Assembly: GCA_963665265.2 (NCBI GenBank)
Contig: OY762224.2
Coordinates: 558,001-622,000, forward strand
Origin: CAXXHQ01 sp963665265
Lineage (GTDB): Bacteria > Planctomycetota > Planctomycetia > Pirellulales > Thermoguttaceae
Direction: 5' to 3'
DNA length: 64,000 bases
Below the pieces are notes generated by a model. The model did not search any database and had not been told where the DNA came from. It saw nothing but the letters and a program-made list of their open reading frames with translations. The position numbers and the translations under genes were made by a program. Below are positions 1-8,877 of the stretch, piece after piece (within the stretch, counting starts at the first letter, position 1; every line of letters starts with the position of its first letter).

Positions 1-1
1 C

Positions 2-466
2 GTCGTCTATCGCATCGTCGACGGGCGGAGGAAGTCGTTTCCTACGCTCTTTAAGTCGGGCGGAGAAACTCCGTTCGCCATTAACCCGGGCGGAAAGTAT
101 CTTGCGCCGGGCGGCAAGCCGGCGCCCGAAGAAGGTCCGCTGGCCGGCGTAAAAGGAACCGGCGAGCTTACGTCGATTCGTCCCGCTTTGCTCGATATAG
201 TTCGTAAGGCGGACGATCCGAAGCAGGCCGCCGTTACGTTGAAAAAGCATCTCTTAAAGAATCGCGCCGCCTACCATGACCTTTATAAGCAAACGTTCGC
301 CAAAGCGCAAAAAGGGGACAAAGCGGCAATGCGCGAGTTGCAAGACTTTTTGAATCAAATGGACCTGCAATCGCAGCCCGAGATCGCGGCCCTCATGGCC
401 GACGAAAGCGCCAAAGGGACGGCAGACGAGGCCATGCAACTTTGGTGGGCGTTGTTTGCGATGTAA
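2..466 (+). CDS. 3' end of an unknown gene (partial at left edge)
   Basis: The reading frame is open from the left edge to a TAA at 464-466, so the start lies outside the window. The visible 154 residues begin with a Gly/Pro-rich, probably flexible stretch (about residues 18-50) and continue into a helical, charged C-terminal region of about 95 residues. There is a TTG at 188, but the frame upstream is open with normal codon use, so I treat the whole stretch as coding. I do not recognise a family. A GTAG-headed palindrome follows 25 bases after the stop. Confidence 0.6.
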   Translation, partial: VVYRIVDGRRKSFPTLFKSGGETPFAINPGGKYLAPGGKPAPEEGPLAGVKGTGELTSIRPALLDIVRKADDPKQAAVTLKKHLLKNRAAYHDLYKQTFAKAQKGDKAAMRELQDFLNQMDLQSQPEIAALMADESAKGTADEAMQLWWALFAM

Positions 467-490
467 AGCGTCAAGAGTTCCGGTCGTTTA

Positions 491-516
491 GTAGGGAACG
501 CCCTCCGCGGCGTTCC
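491..516 (+). repeat. REP-like palindrome with GTAG head
   Basis: GTAG (491-494) is followed directly by an 8-bp inverted repeat, GGAACGCC (495-502) and GGCGTTCC (509-516), with a 6-base loop. It sits just after the stop of the first gene. A GTAG tetranucleotide next to a hairpin is the hallmark of REP elements mobilised by TnpA-REP (RAYT) enzymes. Comparable elements lie at 17845, 29602, 58904 and 62329. It could also act as a transcription attenuator. Confidence 0.6.
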
Positions 517-579
517 GCTGATCATGTTTGCGCCTTTGAAATCTGCGAGTAGGTAGGAGCTTTGTTTAGGCGAAAAGAT

Positions 580-1053
580 TTAGATCGGTTCGACTTGCTT
601 CTCAAAGCATACGCTCATCGGATTGTCGACGTATTTGCCGAACGGCGGAATTCGCTGAAATCCGCAACGTTCGTAAAGAGCGATCGCCTCCGGCTGTCGC
701 AAACCCGTTTCCAGTCGAACGAATCGATAGCAGAACTCGGCCGCCGCGCGTTCCAGCTCCTCTAAAATCCGTCGAGCGACTCCGCGTCTTCTAGCGCTTT
801 CGGCGACGTACATCCGTTTCACTTCCGCCGCTTCATCGTCCATCGGACGGAGCGCTCCGCAGCCGACCGGCCGGCCGTCCAATCGAGCCACGACGAACGC
901 GCTGCGCGGAACAGCGGCGTCGTTCGGCGAAAACGAGCCCGATCCGTCGTCGCCCATATCCGAGTATCGACGAGCGAGGTCCGCCGACAATTCGCCGATT
1001 AATTCCGAAGCCGCTTCGCTATTGGGAGACGCTTTTTGGACATGGATGGGCAT
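580..1053 (-). CDS. GNAT family N-acetyltransferase
   Basis: A 157-residue single-domain GNAT protein, expected to transfer an acetyl group from acetyl-CoA to an amine. The acetyl-CoA loop (motif A) is clear near residues 85-105: VKRMYV followed by RRRGVARRILEELE. A C-terminal motif B (EAIALYERCGFQRI) lies near residues 125-138. Length is typical for the family. The substrate cannot be read from the sequence. It stands alone on the minus strand, convergent with the unknown gene at the left edge. Confidence 0.88.
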   Translation of the reverse strand: MPIHVQKASPNSEAASELIGELSADLARRYSDMGDDGSGSFSPNDAAVPRSAFVVARLDGRPVGCGALRPMDDEAAEVKRMYVAESARRRGVARRILEELERAAAEFCYRFVRLETGLRQPEAIALYERCGFQRIPPFGKYVDNPMSVCFEKQVEPI

Positions 1054-1119
1054 TGAGTAACCTGCGACCTTTCGTCTTGATAAATTCGTGCGGAGGCATA
1101 CGATGCGACGACTATTTCT

Positions 1120-1596
1120 TCATTTTTCCGTGAGAACGTCAACTCCTTTGGTCGTTAAAGCTTCGGCAGCTTTGTCGATCATCGGTAATTTCAACTGGAT
1201 TTCAACATCTCCAGAGGCGAATCTAATGACGTGCTGCGCTTTGAATCGCAAAAACAAGACATCCTTCTTTGTTGAAAACTGAACGGCGCTCGCAGCGTCC
1301 TTTAGCGTAAGATTTAATATTCGTCCCCAAAGGAAATCTGCGCGGATCAGGATTCGACGTTCGCCCACAGCGATGAATCCTGGTCCCCATATTCGAGTGA
1401 ACGCGGAATACTTGAAAGGGATGAGAAAATTCTTCATTGAAATAACTTCATCAACATGCTCGGCAAGAAAAAATATTTCCCCTTCCTCGTTTAATTCCGA
1501 GTAAAGATAACCGGGCAAGTTTCCCGGTAGATAGCCGAGAAGATTGATGATTTTCCGGAAAAACGTTTGGGGCGAATATTTTTTTGATCTATTCAT
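1120..1596 (-). CDS. Hypothetical protein, 158 aa
   Basis: The ATG at 1594-1596 begins a 158-residue protein with no recognisable family. A basic N-terminus (about 20 residues) leads into alternating beta strands and aromatics, perhaps a small barrel or PH-like fold; this is only a guess from the pattern. No signal peptide or convincing membrane helix is visible. The DNA is noticeably more AT-rich than the neighbouring GNAT and cytochrome genes, which may indicate later acquisition. Confidence 0.6.
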   Translation of the reverse strand: MNRSKKYSPQTFFRKIINLLGYLPGNLPGYLYSELNEEGEIFFLAEHVDEVISMKNFLIPFKYSAFTRIWGPGFIAVGERRILIRADFLWGRILNLTLKDAASAVQFSTKKDVLFLRFKAQHVIRFASGDVEIQLKLPMIDKAAEALTTKGVDVLTEK

Positions 1597-1620
1597 TTTT
1601 GAAGTGATGCTGCGTTCAAA

Positions 1621-1890
1621 TCAATACGCCTGCATGTCAGAAAGGAAATCTTGGTCGAGAGGAAACCCGGCTTGCGAACCAATAACCGAGTCGACGCCGC
1701 AGTAAGGGCAAACAGCCGTTACTTCGATTCCGTCAATGCAATCCGTCCACAAGAAGATTTTCGACGAGGAGAAAGTTCGCAGACAGTAAAAACATCCGCA
1801 AAGATCGCTCTCCATTATTTCTTTTCGATGGCGACTGGAATGCTGATGGGCCGCTTTAAGCGACGAAAGAGGAGTTGAGACGTTCTTCAT
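1621..1890 (-). CDS. Small zinc-binding protein with CxxC motifs
   Basis: An 89-residue protein with the pattern LKAAHQHSSRHRKEI, then CGCFYC (residues about 31-36), then CPYCGVDSVIG near residues 61-71. This combination is typical of a widespread family of small, probably cytoplasmic, putative zinc-ribbon proteins of unknown function found in many proteobacteria. The two Cys pairs probably bind one zinc. It lies on the same strand as, and just upstream of, the 158-residue hypothetical gene. Confidence 0.8.
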   Translation of the reverse strand: MKNVSTPLSSLKAAHQHSSRHRKEIMESDLCGCFYCLRTFSSSKIFLWTDCIDGIEVTAVCPYCGVDSVIGSQAGFPLDQDFLSDMQAY

Positions 1891-1991
1891 TGTTCATCGA
1901 GAATAAAGGCGACTTGGGCGGCAAGTTCTTTTCGCTTTCGCCAACATATTCCTCTTCGCATCTTTTTGCAACGGCTCGAGAAAGACGTATT

Positions 1992-4370
1992 TTAATTCCT
2001 CGGGCCTGGTTCTCTGTTCCTAAGCTCCGCCGATTTGACTCGCATTTCTAGCTCTTCGCGTATCTCTTGCGGCAGACGCTCTATTTTCAGCGCCGCTTGA
2101 TACGCGGATGCCGCCGAGGCGAATTCTTTACGCTCCTCGTAGATCTCGGCCAGTAGAATAAAGGCGTCAAAATACTTTGGCTCCGCCTTGGTCGCGTCTT
2201 CGAGCAACTTGACGGCCGCCGGTGCGTTTCCGCCACGCCGCTCAAAATAGGCCAGCGTATATGCAAATTTCACATCGCCGGGCCGCAACTCATGGGCCTT
2301 CTTGCACCAGGAAATTCCTTCGCCCAGGTTCTTTTCGCTTACGATCACGCCGAGATTGAAAGCGGCGTCGGCCATTTTCGGATCGGCCTTGACCGCCTTC
2401 CGCAGCGCTTGCTCTGCTTCGTTCGTGCGTCCTTGCTCGCCGAGTAGAAGTCCTAGGTTGAAATTGACCGCCGCGTCGTCCGGCGCCGACTTTAGCGCCT
2501 CGCGCAAACACGTTTCCGCTTTGTCGGCTTGTCCTAAAACGTTCAAAGCGGTCGCGGCGTTCACCCGCGGTCCGATTTGACGAGGCTCCAGCTTCGACGC
2601 GATTTGGAACTGCTCAACCGCCTTTGTTAGCTCTTGACGTTCGAGATAATAATTGCCCAATGCGGCGTAGGATGTCCAATCGTCGGGCCTCGCCTTCGCG
2701 GCGGCCAAGAATTCCTTGGTCGCCTTTCGCAAATTCTTTTTGTCGTTTTCGCTCCCCAACCGATCGATCGGCGCCGACGCCAACGCCGAGGCGGCGCGAA
2801 TCCGCACTAATCGCGATTCGTCGGTCGTCGCCGTAAGCAACGCCGCGAGCGTTTCGGGGCTTCGACGATCGCCGAGCGCCGTCGCCGCGCTCGAACGAAC
2901 CAGCGGCGACGCGTCTTTCAATGCTGAGGTCAACGCCGGCCATTTTCGATCGTCTCCGCATTCGCGAATCAGGCGAATGAGCGAAGCTTGGTAAATCGCG
3001 TCTCCGTCCTTCTTCGTAATCTCGGCAAGCATCTCTGGAAGCCGTTTCCAATCATGTCGCCTTGCCTCGACGATCAACGCGGCTCGCCGCAACGGTTCCG
3101 CCTGATAGTCGTCCGCATGCCATTTGCGAACTTCGGCGTCGGTCCACGCCGCATCTTTATCCGTATGGCAAGCGTTACATGCGTTCGGCGATCGGAACGC
3201 CGTCGTCATCGCCGGCGTCGGCGGCAGCATGGAATGATTGCTCCGCTCCATCCGTCCGAATTGGGTCTTCGGCATGTGGCAACTCACGCAGGTCGGCGCC
3301 TTCTCGCCCGCTTTGTGGTGCGAATGCACGGCCGCGTCCTGTACGTTCTTCTCGTGGCACGGCCAGCATGACTTATTGATCTCGTTCGCCGAAAAACGCA
3401 TCCGACCGCTCGACGTGTGGCAATAATTGCAATCCAGTCTTCCCGACTTCGCGCAAGGGCTCATCTGCCAGCTGGTGAACGTGTAATTCTCGCCGAGGTC
3501 GCGCCCGTCCGGATAATAGTCCGGATTCTCGAGGGCGATCAAATCGAAATGATCGAAGAATTTGTCGCCCGGTCGAAAATCAAGCGACAACGGAACGAGC
3601 TTCGCGTGGCACGTCGCGCACATATCATTCATTTGCCCGGCGCTAAAATGTTTCGTGCTAATAATCTTCGCGTCGGCGACTTTCGTCGGATCGACGGCGG
3701 CCGACATCGCCGTTCGATGCTCCTCGGCCGGTCCATGACACGATTCGCAATTGATTCCCGGTTCTCGCCATGTCGTCGCATATGAATCGCTTTTTTGATC
3801 GTAATTTGTGCGAAGCTGGCTGACGTGACAATTGAAACAAGAGGCGTTAAACGTAAACGCTCGATCGGTCCACGCGAGAGCCGCGTCTTGCCGATCGACG
3901 AAATGCCGAACCCCCGCCGCCGTTGCGTCGTACCATTTTTTGTTCTTTACGTCGTAAGCGACGGGCAGAGTCTGAAGTCGGCCTCGCTCCGAGGGCGTGA
4001 GAAAATAGAAGACGTTCTTCCCGCCCATGAGGTGCGCGATCGGAAGCTTCTTGTCACCGCTTGCCTCGCGTTCAATCACGTAGCCGGCGTCGCTCTTAAT
4101 CTCCGCTCGGTATTTCTTTCCGTCGATCGTTAGGGCCTCGTCTTGCGGCGTAAGATTCGTCTTGGCGAATTCCGCGGAATAGGTTTGCATCGCCAGGCCG
4201 TGACGCGAAGTGGACCATCGCTCATAGAATTCGGCATGGCAATCGCGGCAGCTTTTCGATCCGGCGTATTCAACGCGTTTCGTCGGCTCCGGCTCTTTTT
4301 GGCAGCTGGCCGCGAAGAAGGCGGCGAAAACGACGACGACCGCAATCGGCGATAGAGACGATAATCGCAC
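1992..4370 (-). CDS. Secreted octahaem cytochrome c fused to HEAT and TPR repeats
   Basis: A 792-residue exported protein starting at GTG (4368-4370), preceded by AAGGA at suitable spacing. The N-terminus is a signal sequence ending in AASC, close to a lipobox, so it may be a lipoprotein. Eight CxxCH haem motifs lie in the first half: CRDCH, CFNCH, CESCH, CATCH, CNYCH, CWPCH, CVSCH and CNACH. The layout resembles the cytochrome c554/doubled-CXXCH group. HEAT-like repeats follow (about residues 450-530), then several TPR units to the C-terminus (about 545-790). The likely role is periplasmic electron transfer with protein docking through the repeats; the redox partner is unknown. Confidence 0.88.
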   Translation of the reverse strand: MRLSSLSPIAVVVVFAAFFAASCQKEPEPTKRVEYAGSKSCRDCHAEFYERWSTSRHGLAMQTYSAEFAKTNLTPQDEALTIDGKKYRAEIKSDAGYVIEREASGDKKLPIAHLMGGKNVFYFLTPSERGRLQTLPVAYDVKNKKWYDATAAGVRHFVDRQDAALAWTDRAFTFNASCFNCHVSQLRTNYDQKSDSYATTWREPGINCESCHGPAEEHRTAMSAAVDPTKVADAKIISTKHFSAGQMNDMCATCHAKLVPLSLDFRPGDKFFDHFDLIALENPDYYPDGRDLGENYTFTSWQMSPCAKSGRLDCNYCHTSSGRMRFSANEINKSCWPCHEKNVQDAAVHSHHKAGEKAPTCVSCHMPKTQFGRMERSNHSMLPPTPAMTTAFRSPNACNACHTDKDAAWTDAEVRKWHADDYQAEPLRRAALIVEARRHDWKRLPEMLAEITKKDGDAIYQASLIRLIRECGDDRKWPALTSALKDASPLVRSSAATALGDRRSPETLAALLTATTDESRLVRIRAASALASAPIDRLGSENDKKNLRKATKEFLAAAKARPDDWTSYAALGNYYLERQELTKAVEQFQIASKLEPRQIGPRVNAATALNVLGQADKAETCLREALKSAPDDAAVNFNLGLLLGEQGRTNEAEQALRKAVKADPKMADAAFNLGVIVSEKNLGEGISWCKKAHELRPGDVKFAYTLAYFERRGGNAPAAVKLLEDATKAEPKYFDAFILLAEIYEERKEFASAASAYQAALKIERLPQEIREELEMRVKSAELRNREPGPRN

Positions 4371-4481
4371 GCTCGTCGTCCTTGGGGGGGAATTCGCGTT
4401 TCGGAATGACGGAATATAAGCTGAACCGCGATTATAGCCGATAGAAGGAGTTGGAGAAACCGGCGAGGGGATCTGCTTCGC

Positions 4482-4522
4482 GCAAAGAAAAAGCCGCCCC
4501 TTTAGAGAAAAGGAGGCGGCTT
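4482..4522 (-). terminator. Intrinsic terminator of the Wzz-like gene
   Basis: Read on the minus strand just downstream of the stop at 4545, an 8-bp stem AAGCCGCC/GGCGGCTT (4515-4522 with 4491-4498) is followed by TTTTTCTTT. This is a textbook Rho-independent terminator placed to end the Wzz-like gene. Confidence 0.85.
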
Positions 4523-4544
4523 ATGAATTGCGGTCATCGTTATG

Positions 4545-6035
4545 CTATTTTCCGTAGGCCCAACGAAGCGCTTCCGGGAAATCGACCGAGACGCGGCCTT
4601 CGGCCACGGCGGCGGCCGACGCGGCTCGGATCGCCGCACGACGAATGTCTTCGTAATCGTACTTCCGAGTGTTGCGGGCCTTCTTCGTCTTCACCGGCGG
4701 AACGGTGAGGAAGAGAATTCCGAAACCGGCGAACAAACCGGCCAAAGCGCCCGAGGCCACGACGATCGTTTTTCCCGGACCGATCGGCTTCGAGCCGGCG
4801 TCCGGAGCGTCAATTCGCGTGATCAAGCTGGCGGCCGACGCCGAGGCCAACGAGGCTTTCGCTTCCGACAAACCGCGTTCCGCTCGTTCGGCGTTGGCCG
4901 AGCGACGCTTGTTTTCGGCGGCGAGGTTTTCGTATTCCGCTCGAACTTCGGCCAGCTTTTCCAATCGGGACGAAATCTTGTTCAAACGTTCGTTCAACAG
5001 CTTTTGACGCTCGGCGTTCAATTTCAATTCGACGTCGATGCCGCGCGAAGCGGTCGCTAATTCGTCGTGCAAGTGGGACGCGATTTCATTTTCCGCTTCT
5101 TTCGCGGCGATCACTGACGGATGCTCTTCCGACATTTTGCCTTGAAGCTGAGCGGTGTGCAACTTGGCGTCGATCAAACCTTCCTTCAAACGGCGGATCG
5201 CCGGTTGCGATTCAAGCAATTGATTCGGAGCGGCGACCAAGCGGCTCGGGTCCTTTTCGGCCACGGCCAAAACGTCGTGCAAACCGCTCAAACGCTTTTC
5301 TTCGTTCTTCGCTTCGTTGATCTGAGTGCGGGCGTCTTCGGCGCTGCGACGCAAGGCGCTGTCGCTCGAAGCGATGTCTTGCATCGAGCGGAGTTCGCCG
5401 AGGTCGGCGCCGATTTCTTTTTCCAAAGCGGCGAGCTTCGAAGTCGATTCGTTCAATTCGCTCTTCGCCAACTCGACCGACTTGTTCAATTCTTCGACGG
5501 AGCTGGCGTTCTTCTCGTCGCGAAGGCGGCGGAATTGGTTTTGAAGCTCGTCGCAAAGAGCGTTGTTCAACGCCACGGCTCGTTCGCGATCATTGGCGCG
5601 AACCGTCAAGTAAAACACTTCCGTCTTGCCGAACTCGGCGCCTTTCGGCGGGGTCATCTTTACGTCGGCGCGGAAATCGTCCACGTCTTTGTCGGTCGGC
5701 CAAGCCGAAACGTTCGAGGAGCCGACCGGAGCGCCGACTTTCTTCATCGCGGCGGCCAACACGTTTCGGCCGTGGGCCAACTCAAGCAACGTCTCTTGGA
5801 CGTTCTTCATATCGTCGGCTTGATCGAATTTGCCGGGTTTCTTTTCGCCGGAGGTCGCGTCGTTGCGAACGACCAACGCTTGCGACGCTTCCCAAACGTC
5901 TTTGCGAACGGCGACGTAGCCGACCGCTAAAACCACGCCGACGACGGCCGGAATCGTCCACAACGCCCAACGGCGGAGGATCAAACCAAGCAATTCGGTC
6001 GGGCTCATCATCGTGGTAGTCGTGTTGCGGCTCAT
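4545..6035 (-). CDS. Wzz/chain-length-determinant-like membrane protein
   Basis: A 496-residue protein with two membrane helices, one near residues 22-42 and one near 425-447, around a long periplasmic coiled-coil region rich in Glu, Lys and Ala. This is the layout of Wzz/GumC polysaccharide co-polymerases, which set glycan chain length and assist export. I chose the ATG at 6033-6035 (MSRNTTTTMM). The frame stays open to 6290, but that extension is Arg-rich and not Wzz-like. No C-terminal tyrosine-kinase domain is fused. The divergent pair of FemAB/CelD-like genes fits a capsule or exopolysaccharide locus. A terminator lies directly downstream. Confidence 0.8.
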   Translation of the reverse strand: MSRNTTTTMMSPTELLGLILRRWALWTIPAVVGVVLAVGYVAVRKDVWEASQALVVRNDATSGEKKPGKFDQADDMKNVQETLLELAHGRNVLAAAMKKVGAPVGSSNVSAWPTDKDVDDFRADVKMTPPKGAEFGKTEVFYLTVRANDRERAVALNNALCDELQNQFRRLRDEKNASSVEELNKSVELAKSELNESTSKLAALEKEIGADLGELRSMQDIASSDSALRRSAEDARTQINEAKNEEKRLSGLHDVLAVAEKDPSRLVAAPNQLLESQPAIRRLKEGLIDAKLHTAQLQGKMSEEHPSVIAAKEAENEIASHLHDELATASRGIDVELKLNAERQKLLNERLNKISSRLEKLAEVRAEYENLAAENKRRSANAERAERGLSEAKASLASASAASLITRIDAPDAGSKPIGPGKTIVVASGALAGLFAGFGILFLTVPPVKTKKARNTRKYDYEDIRRAAIRAASAAAVAEGRVSVDFPEALRWAYGK

Positions 6036-6458
6036 GGCTGCGTCTCTATGTGTGCGGAATTCGGTCGCGTTCACGCTTGGTACAAGTTGCAAAGGCGGCG
6101 CCGTTTCCGCCTGCCGCCGCGGCTCTTGCCCTAAGTCCTTGCGGAAAAAGGCGCTACGACGAATCGACGGGCGTTTTAGAAATCCGTCGAAGGTTCGCCT
6201 GTTCACTTCCCGCAACCGCGATGTTGCGAAAAAGCGACGCCGCGTTTTTTTTCTGGAAGAACTGGCGCGATATGATCGCCCGAATGCCATCGTGAAAACC
6301 GCACAAATACCCTTAGAAAACTCGTTTTCAGCTTGCCAATCGGCCTACGTAAGCGACATTTGTTAGGCCCCGCGGACGACCTCGGATTTACGACGAGGCG
6401 TCGGCGGACGGGAATTGTACGGCGGCGAAGGCGAAATACTAACCAGACGGCTACCGAG
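6036..6458. other. Divergent intergenic region, 423 bp
   Basis: This region separates the Wzz-like gene (minus) from the first acyltransferase-like gene (plus), so it should hold both promoters. I could not identify a convincing -35/-10 pair on either strand. The minus-strand frame remains open to 6290 and the plus-strand frame opens at 6333, but the encoded stretches are Arg-rich and look non-coding. Confidence 0.4.
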
Positions 6459-7589
6459 ATGGACATTCGACTTTTTACTTCGCTTAATGAGCTTGAGTCT
6501 TACGCCGCCGATTGGGATCGGCTTGCTGCCGAGAATCCCTTCCGCGGGTGGACTTGGCTTTCGACTTGGGCCAAGCATTACCTAGATAACGCCGGCCAAG
6601 GCGAGCTTTGCGTCTTCGGCGTGTTCGACGAATTCAACACACTCGTCGCTCTCGCTCCTTGGTACGTCCGCCGTCATCCGGTCTTCGGTTCCGTCGTGCG
6701 CATGCTGGGATCGGGCGAAGTCTGCTCCGACTACATGAGCGTTCTCTGTCAAAAGGGACGCGAGGGGAGCGCGATCACCGCCCTTGGCGAATTTCTACTT
6801 AACTCGCGCGAAGAGCGAATCGCTTACTCTCCCGTCGCCGAATGGGATCTGCTCGAAATGACCGGCGTCGACGGCGAAGACGCCGTCATGCGGCATTTAA
6901 TCGATCATCTCGCCGCTTCGCGTTGCGTCGTCCACCGACGATCGCAATTGAGTTGCTGGCGAATTTCCTTGCCGTCGACTTGGGACGATTACTTAAATTC
7001 CTTATCCGCTCGATTTCGGGGCGAATCGAAACGCCTTTGGAAAAAGTACGTCAATTCAGGGCGGGCTTTCGTCTATCAGGCGACGAACCTCAGCGAGATG
7101 AACGCGCACCTTGATCTGATGATCGGCATGCACCAACGTCGTTGGGTTTCTCGCGGCGAGAAAGGCTCCTTCGCCTCCCCGCGATTCACCGCCTTCGTTC
7201 GCGACGTTCTTCCGCAGTTAATGCGACAAGGTCGGTTGCATTTTTACCGTCTTGAAGTCGAGGGGGTCCCCGCCGCGACCGAGTATCACATTACGGGCGG
7301 AGGCTCGCTATACGCCTATCAAACCGCGTTCGACGTAAACGCCTCCCGTCATCAGCCTGGAAAGCTGTTGAATCTGATATTGCTGCGCCGCGCGATCGAG
7401 CAAGGCTATTTGGCTTACGATTTCATGCGGGGCGACGAAGCGTATAAAGCCCATTTCCGCGCGATGCCGCACGCCAGCTTGGAGCTTCGCGTCGTGCCGC
7501 ATAGCCTCGCCCCGCTCGTTCGACATTGCGCATGGCGGGCCGGCAGCGCGACCAAGCAGTGGATCAAAAAAGTCGGGCAAAAAACGTAG
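6459..7589 (+). CDS. FemAB/CelD-like GNAT-fold acyltransferase (copy 1)
   Basis: A 376-residue protein of the Acetyltransf_6 (BioF2-like/CelD) type. Members are cytoplasmic GNAT-fold enzymes found in exopolysaccharide and cell-envelope loci. The diagnostic C-terminal half carries EGVPAATEYHI, then YAYQTAFDVNA and YDFMRGDEAYKAHF. I start at the ATG at 6459 (MDIRLFTSL) because the longer frame adds only a low-complexity Arg-rich leader. It is followed 41 bases later by a diverged paralogue, so the two are probably co-transcribed. The acyl donor and acceptor cannot be inferred. Confidence 0.8.
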   Translation: MDIRLFTSLNELESYAADWDRLAAENPFRGWTWLSTWAKHYLDNAGQGELCVFGVFDEFNTLVALAPWYVRRHPVFGSVVRMLGSGEVCSDYMSVLCQKGREGSAITALGEFLLNSREERIAYSPVAEWDLLEMTGVDGEDAVMRHLIDHLAASRCVVHRRSQLSCWRISLPSTWDDYLNSLSARFRGESKRLWKKYVNSGRAFVYQATNLSEMNAHLDLMIGMHQRRWVSRGEKGSFASPRFTAFVRDVLPQLMRQGRLHFYRLEVEGVPAATEYHITGGGSLYAYQTAFDVNASRHQPGKLLNLILLRRAIEQGYLAYDFMRGDEAYKAHFRAMPHASLELRVVPHSLAPLVRHCAWRAGSATKQWIKKVGQKT

Positions 7590-7630
7590 AACGCGGGAAG
7601 ATCGAGAGGCGGAGAACACGGATCATCGCT

Positions 7631-8731
7631 ATGCACTTGACGCTGCCGATCGAAACGAAAGTCGCGCTGAATTCCGCCGAGGCTTGGAATGATCTCTGGC
7701 TTCGTAGCGAGTGCGCTTCGCCGACGTTGCAGGCCGAGTCGCTCGCCCTCTGGCGCGAGCAATTCGCTCCGCAAGCTCGTTTCGACGCGATTTCAGTCGA
7801 ATCCGGCGATCGACTTCTTGCCGTCTTACCGCTCGTTCGAACGCATACGGCCGAGATATTTCCAGCCGCTTCGCTCCCCTCGAATCCTTGGCTCCTTTGC
7901 GGCAATTTGCTGCTCGATCCGCTCGTCGACGTCGATGCGGTTTGCGACGAGCTTGTCCGGAGAATTCGCGACGCCTCGATTCCGCTTCTCCGCCTGAACG
8001 AATGCGAGATCGATTCGCCTCGTTGGCTCGCGTTTCAATCCGCCTGCGACCGCGCGAATATGGAAACGGAGTCGCGATTTCGCTATGAAGTCGCTCGAAT
8101 TGAAATTGCCGACGACTTTGAAGCCTTTTTTGCCCGCCTATCTCGAAGCCATCGGCATGCGATGCGCAAGGCCTCGCAGCGCTTGGCCGAGACCGGCGAG
8201 GTTAAATTGCGTCGCGTCACGAATCCTTCCCCGGAGAAAACCCAGGTCTGGCTCGAAAAGGCGCTTCTTGTCGAAGATTCCGGTTGGAAACGCGACGCCG
8301 GCACTTCCGTTTTGCAAACGCCGGGAATGGCCGACTTCTTCCTTAATCAGGCTCGAGTCTTCGCCGCTCGAGGGCAGTTGGAAATCGCTTTGCTTGAAGT
8401 GAACGGTCGCGCCGTCGCTTCGATGTTCGGATTCTCAGCCAAGGGAATTCTCTTCGCCCACAAGATCGGTTACGATCCTCGCTTCGCCGAGTTCGGACCG
8501 GGCCAAATTCTATTCCTGAAACTCATTGAAAGTTTGCATGCCGACGGCGGTTGGAAAGCCGTCGATTGCGTCGGGCCGATCACCGAGGCTATCGCCCGTT
8601 GGCGTCCCGCTCGTTATCGCGTCGGCCGATTGCTCGTGGCGCCCGGCTCGCTTAGCGGAAAACTCTACATGAGCGCCTATAAAAACTTCGCCCCGCTCGT
8701 CCGAAAACTCCGCGACTGGCGGAATCAATAG
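7631..8731 (+). CDS. FemAB/CelD-like GNAT-fold acyltransferase (copy 2)
   Basis: A 366-residue paralogue of the preceding gene, starting at the ATG at 7631 (MHLTLPIETK). The Acetyltransf_6 core is visible in the second half: EVNGRAVASMFGFS, FAHKIGYDPRFAEFGPGQ and VDCVGPITEAIARWRP. Identity to copy 1 is low, which suggests an old duplication with different substrates. The gene ends about 146 bases before folD, which has its own Shine-Dalgarno site. Confidence 0.78.
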   Translation: MHLTLPIETKVALNSAEAWNDLWLRSECASPTLQAESLALWREQFAPQARFDAISVESGDRLLAVLPLVRTHTAEIFPAASLPSNPWLLCGNLLLDPLVDVDAVCDELVRRIRDASIPLLRLNECEIDSPRWLAFQSACDRANMETESRFRYEVARIEIADDFEAFFARLSRSHRHAMRKASQRLAETGEVKLRRVTNPSPEKTQVWLEKALLVEDSGWKRDAGTSVLQTPGMADFFLNQARVFAARGQLEIALLEVNGRAVASMFGFSAKGILFAHKIGYDPRFAEFGPGQILFLKLIESLHADGGWKAVDCVGPITEAIARWRPARYRVGRLLVAPGSLSGKLYMSAYKNFAPLVRKLRDWRNQ

Positions 8732-8877
8732 GCGCCCCCTTCGCCCCGGTTTCTCGTTGAATTCTTGCGTTTCGAGGAAAAAAAGCGAGCGCCGGACCGC
8801 TTCCGAAACGCCTCCTTTTGCGTCATAATTAAGCTTTTCCTCCGTGCCGCTTATTGACGCAATAAGGAACCGCTCGC

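Noticed and set aside
5121..5930. Long open frame (269 codons) on the plus strand across the Wzz-like gene
   Set aside because: Antisense mirror of the coiled-coil codons; no start signal and no family resemblance.
6036..6290. 85-residue N-terminal extension of the Wzz-like protein
   Set aside because: Arg-rich, unlike Wzz proteins, and placed in front of a good ATG that is directly followed by the expected first membrane helix.
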